From: CAYVBN01 sp964538565 | GTDB taxonomy: Bacteria; Pseudomonadota; Alphaproteobacteria; Rhizobiales; Xanthobacteraceae | Direction: 5' to 3' | Assembly: GCA_964538565.1 (NCBI GenBank) | Contig: CAZIGW010000168.1 | Location: 1 to 27,141, forward strand | Length of the DNA: 27,141 bases | In this document: piece after piece, positions 23,213 through 27,141 of the stretch | How positions within the stretch are numbered: position 1 is the stretch's first letter | How the letters are laid out: each line of letters opens with the position of its first letter | Translations under genes and position numbers: made by a program | The notes under the pieces: generated by a model | Databases searched by the model: none | What the model saw: only the letters and a program-made list of their open reading frames with translations | Told to the model about the DNA's origin: nothing

Positions 23213-23239
23213 TGCTAACCACTTTTTAATCATCGTTAA
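23213..23239. promoter_or_regulatory. AT-rich divergent promoter region with CtrA-like half-sites
   Basis: The 230-base gap between the divergent GPR-like gene and the small plus-strand gene turns AT-rich at about 23200-23245. On the minus strand TTAA-N7-TTAG (23229-23215) is one base from the CtrA consensus TTAA-N7-TTAA, and another TTAA lies at 23236-23239. The last TTAA is six bases from its neighbour, not seven. It lies close to the ribosome binding site of the plus-strand gene and about 190 bases upstream of the GPR-like start. Suggestive only. Confidence 0.3.
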
Positions 23240-23258
23240 TGAGGGAGCGGTCAGCGCC

Positions 23259-23579
23259 ATGCATTCCTCGGAGAACGAAGCCCCTCCGGCTCCCGCTGCG
23301 TCCGGTCATAATGACGGCGACAATGTGGCGGCCGTGCGGCCAACGGAGGCGCAGCGGCGCTATCTGGAGCGCGGACTCGCTGAAGCCGGTGGAAAACTCC
23401 CGATTTTCGATCACGAGGGGCGGGAGGTCCCGCGCAAGACGATCGAGGCCTGCATCGCCCATGGCTGGGCGGAGCCCTGGTTCAGCAATCCGTTGAAACC
23501 CGACTGGCTTGTCTGCAAGCTCACGCCGGCCGGCTACCGGGTGCTCGGCCGCCCGATACCGGGGCGCGGCGGCGGCTGA
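23259..23579 (+). CDS. Conserved hypothetical small protein
   Basis: The 106-residue product has a flexible, Ala/Pro-rich start (1-30) and a compact domain with a TEAQRRYLERGL helix, a GKLPIFDHEG strand, a helix with KTIEACIAHGWAEPWF, and the C-terminal DWLVCKLTPAGYRVLGR segment. I recognise this pattern from small uncharacterised proteins of Bradyrhizobium and relatives. The helix-turn-helix-like order and the LTPAGYRVL ending resemble small winged-helix proteins, but I cannot assign DNA binding. The ATG at 23259 is chosen because GAGGGAG lies upstream (spacing rather long, about 11 bases) and because the upstream extension is not protein-like. It is divergent from the GPR-like gene. Confidence 0.65.
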   Translation: MHSSENEAPPAPAASGHNDGDNVAAVRPTEAQRRYLERGLAEAGGKLPIFDHEGREVPRKTIEACIAHGWAEPWFSNPLKPDWLVCKLTPAGYRVLGRPIPGRGGG

Positions 23580-23651
23580 CGCCGGAGCGCGGCCCGTGAG
23601 CCGCCTTTAGCGGATTGCGTTTACACGATTTTCTCGCGCGACGGCCATGAT

Positions 23652-23681
23652 CCCGTCAAAGGACTCAGGTGTCCTGACGGG
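23652..23681 (+). promoter_or_regulatory. Hairpin abutting the HPt start codon
   Basis: CCCGTC (23652-23657) pairs with GACGGG (23676-23681) and AGGAC (23660-23664) with GTCCT (23671-23675), with a two-base AA bulge and a 6-base loop. The hairpin ends at the base before the ATG at 23682 and contains the only Shine-Dalgarno-like sequence. It could mask translation initiation, or the DNA could be an operator. Confidence 0.4.
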
Positions 23682-24071
23682 ATGAACGTGGCCTGCATCG
23701 CACCGCCCCAGGTCGTCGAATCGGCTCAAGGCGAGCCGAGCATCGATCTTGCGCAATTGTCGCGGTTGACGCTGGGGGACCAAGCGCTGGAGCGCGACCT
23801 GCTGCAGTTGTTCGATTGTCGCGTCGCCCTGCTGTGCGCGCGGCTGTCGGGCATGGGTGAACAGGGACAGGCGGCCGCCGTCGCCGCGGCTGCCCACACG
23901 CTCAAGGATTCGGCCCGCGGCGTCGGCGCCTTGCGTGTGGCGGCGGCGGCGGACCGGGTCGAGCGGGCCGCGCGCGCCGGCGACGGGCGACTGCAGCCGG
24001 CCATCGCGGCGTTGGGAGCCGCCGCCACCGAGGTCCACGCGGCGATCGCCGATCTCCTGGGCGCCGCCTGA
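23682..24071 (+). CDS. Single-domain histidine phosphotransfer (HPt) protein
   Basis: The 129-residue all-helical protein contains AAAHTLKDSARGVGA at 70-84, the HPt signature with the phosphoryl-accepting His72; the common LKG is LKD here. The flanking helices (about 22-58 and 86-125) complete a four-helix bundle, and no kinase or receiver domain is attached. Such proteins pass phosphate between a hybrid histidine kinase and response regulators in the cytosol. No kinase or regulator gene is adjacent, so its partners are encoded elsewhere; the CheZ-like protein at 14338 is the only other phosphorelay part in the window. The ATG is preceded directly by a hairpin that contains its weak ribosome binding site. 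Confidence 0.82.
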   Translation: MNVACIAPPQVVESAQGEPSIDLAQLSRLTLGDQALERDLLQLFDCRVALLCARLSGMGEQGQAAAVAAAAHTLKDSARGVGALRVAAAADRVERAARAGDGRLQPAIAALGAAATEVHAAIADLLGAA

Positions 24072-24196
24072 GGGCTCGGCTGACAGACCTTTGAAAAAGG
24101 GCGCCGGCCGCGATTTCACGGAGGGCGCCGTTCGACGCTCCTGCCGCGCTTCAGCGCTCTGGCGCAATTGAAATCAAGACGATATATGAAATGTAG

Positions 24197-24217
24197 CCGC
24201 CGCCAGGCGGTATTTTT
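24197..24217 (+). terminator. Short hairpin with T-run just upstream of the ferredoxin gene
   Basis: CCGCC (24197-24201) and GGCGG (24206-24210) form a 5-bp stem with a GCCA loop, followed by TATTTTT. This has the form of a small intrinsic terminator. It lies 125 bases after the HPt stop and 22 bases before the ferredoxin ATG, so it may end the HPt transcript or attenuate ferredoxin expression. Confidence 0.4.
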
Positions 24218-24239
24218 CATTCCCGCCGAACCGCATCCG

Positions 24240-24560
24240 ATGGTCAAGATCACCTATATCGATCCCCAGGGCACCGCGCGCACGGTCGAAGCCGAGGTCG
24301 GCTCGACGGTCATGGAGACGGCGCTGCGCAACGGCATCCCGGGGATCGAGGCCGAGTGCGGCGGCGCCTGTGCGTGCGCCACATGCCACGTCTATGTCGA
24401 CGAGGCCTGGCGCGAAAAGACCGGCGAGCCCTCGCCGATGGAACAGGACATGCTCGACTTCGGTTACGACGTGCGGGCGAATTCGCGCCTGTCCTGCCAG
24501 ATCAAGGTCCGCGAAGACCTCGACGGGCTGGTGGTGACCACGCCCGAGCGCCAGGCCTGA
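24240..24560 (+). CDS. 2Fe-2S ferredoxin (adrenodoxin/putidaredoxin type)
   Basis: The 106-residue protein has the vertebrate/bacterial adrenodoxin-type cluster motif: Cys40, Cys46 and Cys49 in CGGACACATC, and Cys86 in LSCQI, binding one [2Fe-2S] cluster; Cys44 is an extra cysteine common in the family. The acidic interaction helix (EDLDG and MEQDMLDFGYD) is preserved. It transfers single electrons in the cytosol, for example to P450s, Rieske oxygenases or FeS-assembly factors. The start at ATG 24240 gives the normal family N-terminus (MVKITY) but has no ribosome binding site; ATG 24186 would add 18 residues covering the hairpin and T-run. The ferredoxin-NADP+ reductase gene follows, separated by 337 bases, and is its likely electron donor. 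Confidence 0.92.
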   Translation: MVKITYIDPQGTARTVEAEVGSTVMETALRNGIPGIEAECGGACACATCHVYVDEAWREKTGEPSPMEQDMLDFGYDVRANSRLSCQIKVREDLDGLVVTTPERQA

Positions 24561-24897
24561 ACCGGCTCGACGGGGACGTGCGGGCGGTATCGAGGGACTT
24601 GATCCCGTTGGAGCAACATATTGAAGGGCCGCAATTTTCGCTGCCCGGCCGCGGCCGCCCCGAGCCCGTGTCGGCAATCTGCTCTTTTCCCGCCCGGCGC
24701 GTCCCGCTAGACAAGCCGGGCCTTTTGCGCGGGTTCGCCCGCGAATACCGGACGCGGCGCCAGATTCTGACCGGCGAAACGAAAGCGCTTCGCCGACTTG
24801 GTCATGCGCCGGCTCATCGCGTTGGAGCGTGATCGGCGGCAACACCGGCAATTGCCGTGCGGACCACGCTGGGAGAGCAGGAAGGATCTGACCGACA
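24561..24897. other. Intergenic region between ferredoxin and ferredoxin-NADP+ reductase genes
   Basis: This 337-base stretch has no gene I can support. A perfect 6-bp hairpin CGCGGG-TTCG-CCCGCG lies at 24728-24743, but no T-run follows it on either strand. The reductase ribosome binding site (AGGAAGGA) is at the right end. The length suggests the reductase has its own promoter, which I could not place. Confidence 0.5.
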
Positions 24898-25926
24898 ATG
24901 ACGGAGCCGATCAAGACCGACGTTCTCATCATCGGCGCAGGACCGTGTGGCCTGTTTGCGGTGTTTGAGCTCGGCCTCCTCGACATGAAGTGCCACCTCG
25001 TCGACATTCTCGACAAGATCGGCGGCCAGTGCGCCGAGCTCTATCCGGAGAAGCCGATCTACGACATCCCGGCGGTCCCCTACATCACCGGGCAGGGACT
25101 GGTCGAAGCCTTGATGCAGCAGATCAAGCCGTTCGGCCCGACGTTCCACCTCGGCGAGATGATCGAGACGATCGAGCGGATCGGCGATCCGCTGTTCCGC
25201 ATGACCACCGACCGCGGCAAGGTGTTCGAGGCGAAGATCGTCGTCATCGCGGCCGGCGGCGGCTCGTTCCAGCCCAAGCGCCCGCCGGTGCCGGGCATCG
25301 AAGCCTACGAAGGCACGTCGGTTTTCTACGCCGTGCGCAAGATGGACGTCTTCCGCGGCAAGCGGCTGCTGATCGTCGGCGGCGGCGATTCCGCACTCGA
25401 CTGGACGCTCAATCTGCAGCCGATCGCCGAGCGCGTGACGCTGATGCACCGTCGCGATCAGTTCCGGGCGGCGCCCGACAGCGTCAACAAGATGAAGGCG
25501 CTGGTCGCCGACGGAAAGCTGGATCTCAAGCTCGGGCAGGTGACCGCGCTCGAAGGCGCGCAGGGACAGATCACGGCCGCCATCGCAAAAAGCGACAAGG
25601 GCGAAGTCTACCGGATCGAATGTGATGCCATGCTGCCGTTCTTCGGCCTCACCATGAAGCTCGGGCCGGTCGCCAATTGGGGCCTCAAGCTCGAAGGCGA
25701 CGTGATCCCGGTCGACACCGCGGCGTTCGAGACCGACGTTCCGGGGATCTTCGCCATCGGCGACATCAACACGTATCCGGGCAAGCTCAAGCTGATCCTC
25801 TCGGGCTTCCACGAGGCCGCGCTCATGGCGCAGAAGGCCTATCACTACGTGTTCCCGGAAAAGCGCCTCGTGTTCCAGTACACGACGTCCTCGACCAGCC
25901 TGCAGAAGAAGCTCGGCGTGAGCTGA
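24898..25926 (+). CDS. Ferredoxin-NADP+ reductase, thioredoxin-reductase-like type
   Basis: The 342-residue flavoprotein has the FAD-binding GAGPCG (13-18), a central NADP-binding domain with GGGDSA (161-166) and HRR (184-186, contacts the 2'-phosphate), and the second FAD motif FAIGDI (285-290). It lacks the CxxC redox centre of thioredoxin reductases and has the C-terminal extension with TTSSTSLQKK that stacks on the flavin in TrxR-like FNRs. Size and motifs agree with the FNRs of Rhodopseudomonas palustris and Bacillus (YumC). It moves electrons between NADPH and ferredoxin in the cytosol; the 2Fe-2S ferredoxin upstream is the obvious partner. The start follows AGGAAGGA. It converges with the SGNH hydrolase, with 24 bases between the stops. 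Confidence 0.93.
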   Translation: MTEPIKTDVLIIGAGPCGLFAVFELGLLDMKCHLVDILDKIGGQCAELYPEKPIYDIPAVPYITGQGLVEALMQQIKPFGPTFHLGEMIETIERIGDPLFRMTTDRGKVFEAKIVVIAAGGGSFQPKRPPVPGIEAYEGTSVFYAVRKMDVFRGKRLLIVGGGDSALDWTLNLQPIAERVTLMHRRDQFRAAPDSVNKMKALVADGKLDLKLGQVTALEGAQGQITAAIAKSDKGEVYRIECDAMLPFFGLTMKLGPVANWGLKLEGDVIPVDTAAFETDVPGIFAIGDINTYPGKLKLILSGFHEAALMAQKAYHYVFPEKRLVFQYTTSSTSLQKKLGVS

Positions 25927-25950
25927 CTTCGCCTGCGGGGCTGCGCCGCT

Positions 25951-27141
25951 TCAGGGCTGCTGCCCGGGTACGGGCTGCTGCTCGGGCACCGGCAGCGGTT
26001 CGGCGATGACCGGTGCGTCGGGCGGGGGCAGGTGCAGGACGTGCCGTGCTTGCGGCAGCGCGGCGTCCGCCATGGCGGCGTGACCCTCCGCGGTCGGGTG
26101 CACCGCGCAGCCGTAGACCGCGGACAGAATTCCCCACGTGGCGTCGTGCAGGTCGCTCGGCTGCAGCGCGCCGGCCACCCCTTCCGGGAACGTCATGGCC
26201 GTGAAGTAGCTGTCGTTCGCCGTCCGGATCCAACGCTCGCGCGGCGAATACGCGCGGAATTCGCTGGCCGGACGCCCGCAGGCGAGCGGCTGCACGGCGC
26301 CTTCGACCGGGCTCGCCACGAAGCTCGTGCCGTCGACCGAAAAGCAATCCTTGTCGAAGTCGGGATCGGTGACGGCGCGGGCACACACCCCGTGCGCCAT
26401 GAACGCCTGCTGGTGCGCGTCGGCGAAACTCATCCGGTCGCTCGTCGCGTCGTTGCACACGATGCCCTCCGAGCAGGTGGCAAGCGCCTTCAGCCGCGGC
26501 AGGAACCGGTTCTGGACGAACTGTGCCACGGCCGCGAGCCGTTGTGGATCGATCGCGAAAGCCGGATGCACGTCGAATCCGTCGCGGCCGCCGGGACACG
26601 GCGTGCCGTCGGCCTGCATCGCCGGCTGGCCATAGGAGACGTAGAGCACGCGCGCGAGGTCGCCGCCGACCAACGGCTTGAGGGCGCCGCGCAGGCGCAG
26701 AAAATCCCCCGGCAGCTTGCGCTCGAGTGCCGCCTGCGCGTTGTCCACCGTCGAAATGATCCCGGCGCGGGTGAACAGCGTGCGTTCCGCCGAGGCGTCG
26801 ATGATCACGTTGGCGACGAGTCCGGAAAAATCGATGTCGTTGGCGCCGACCGTGAGCAGAACGAGATCGAGCTTGCGCTTGGGGTCGCGGCGCTGCGCCG
26901 TCGTCAGCAAATTCCGCAGCTGCGTGATCTGAGGCGGAACGCTGCGCGGACAGGTACTGTTGCCGCAGTTGATCTCGCGCGCGCGCTGCGAACCGAACAG
27001 GCCCCCCTCGATCGACGCGCCCGAGCAGGCGAGCGGCACGAACGTCACGGCGATGTGCGGATACTCGACCGCCAGTGCGAGCGCCGTTCGCACCTGATAG
27101 CTGTAGAGCGATCGATGGCACGCGGCGTTGAGCCAGCGGGC
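25951..27141 (-). CDS. SGNH/GDSL-family hydrolase (5' part beyond window)
   Basis: The open frame continues to the right edge of the window, so the true start, signal peptide and the GDS nucleophile block lie outside; 396 C-terminal residues are visible. The block III motif GANDIDF and the block V motif HPTAEGH (catalytic Asp/His region) are present, with typical long insertions between them and several cysteines (for example NCGNSTCP, GTPCPGG) that suggest an exported, disulphide-bonded enzyme. The last 20 residues are rich in Pro and Gln. SGNH enzymes are esterases or lipases acting on carbohydrate esters or lipids; the substrate is unknown. An internal GTG at 27093 is unlikely to be the start because conserved-looking sequence (WLNAACHRS) continues upstream. 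Confidence 0.82.
   Translation of the reverse strand, partial: ARWLNAACHRSLYSYQVRTALALAVEYPHIAVTFVPLACSGASIEGGLFGSQRAREINCGNSTCPRSVPPQITQLRNLLTTAQRRDPKRKLDLVLLTVGANDIDFSGLVANVIIDASAERTLFTRAGIISTVDNAQAALERKLPGDFLRLRGALKPLVGGDLARVLYVSYGQPAMQADGTPCPGGRDGFDVHPAFAIDPQRLAAVAQFVQNRFLPRLKALATCSEGIVCNDATSDRMSFADAHQQAFMAHGVCARAVTDPDFDKDCFSVDGTSFVASPVEGAVQPLACGRPASEFRAYSPRERWIRTANDSYFTAMTFPEGVAGALQPSDLHDATWGILSAVYGCAVHPTAEGHAAMADAALPQARHVLHLPPPDAPVIAEPLPVPEQQPVPGQQP

Noticed and set aside
24728..24743. CGCGGG-TTCG-CCCGCG hairpin as a terminator or small RNA
   Set aside because: No T-run follows on either strand, no promoter could be placed, and it lies 167 bases after the nearest stop; the closing pair is not the extra-stable C-G form of UUCG loops.

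Overview
The window is about 27 kb of GC-rich DNA with dense, short-spaced genes, and it looks like a chromosomal segment of an alphaproteobacterium of the order Hyphomicrobiales (Rhizobiales). The evidence is the gene content: a GPR/RgsE-like giant coiled-coil protein of polar-growing rhizobia, a Rhodopseudomonas-type ferredoxin-NADP+ reductase, a rhizobial-type PmtA, an alphaproteobacterial CheZ-like protein, and a nested palindrome resembling dispersed rhizobial intergenic repeats. I see no tRNA, rRNA, CRISPR array, insertion sequence or phage gene.

Layout. 1-3344: the 3' end of a xanthine-dehydrogenase/CoxL-type molybdenum hydroxylase, a cytochrome c556-type protein and a membrane-anchored diheme cytochrome c, probably an oxidase and its electron acceptors. 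3512-4681: a DMT/EamA exporter and a convergent stand-alone Lrp/AsnC RAM-domain protein. 4857-7178: a TPP riboswitch controlling a translationally coupled thiM-thiE-thiD salvage operon, followed by a TakP-like TRAP binding-protein gene broken by an in-frame TGA. 8306-10308 (minus strand): an FAH-family hydrolase/lyase and an SDR that lacks the YxxxK motif. 10388-13224: a membrane-lipid locus made of a GT21 glycosyltransferase (Agt-like), a divergent PlcP/LpxH-like metallophosphoesterase and a PmtA-like methyltransferase, with a near-consensus Pho box between the divergent genes. 13288-14280: a serine/threonine dehydratase. 14338-15489: a CheZ-like protein. 15549-16726: an MFS transporter with a one-base frameshift. 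16763-18366: a small periplasmic ClpP-like protein and a dipeptide epimerase. 18583-23028: the 1481-residue GPR-like protein. 23259-25926: a small conserved hypothetical protein, a single-domain HPt protein, a 2Fe-2S ferredoxin and a ferredoxin-NADP+ reductase. 25951-27141: an SGNH hydrolase cut by the window edge.

How the parts work together. The best candidate for a functional system is the lipid locus. PmtA would make phosphatidylcholine, PlcP would remove phospholipid head groups to give diacylglycerol, and Agt would glycosylate diacylglycerol, all under PhoB control when phosphate is scarce. The most striking structural signal is in the GPR-like protein: about thirty consecutive 22-residue units (two 11-residue repeats each) over residues 275-934 with no change of phase.

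Two genes, the TRAP binding protein and the MFS transporter, each carry a single-base lesion in otherwise intact sequence. These are either recent pseudogenes or sequence errors.
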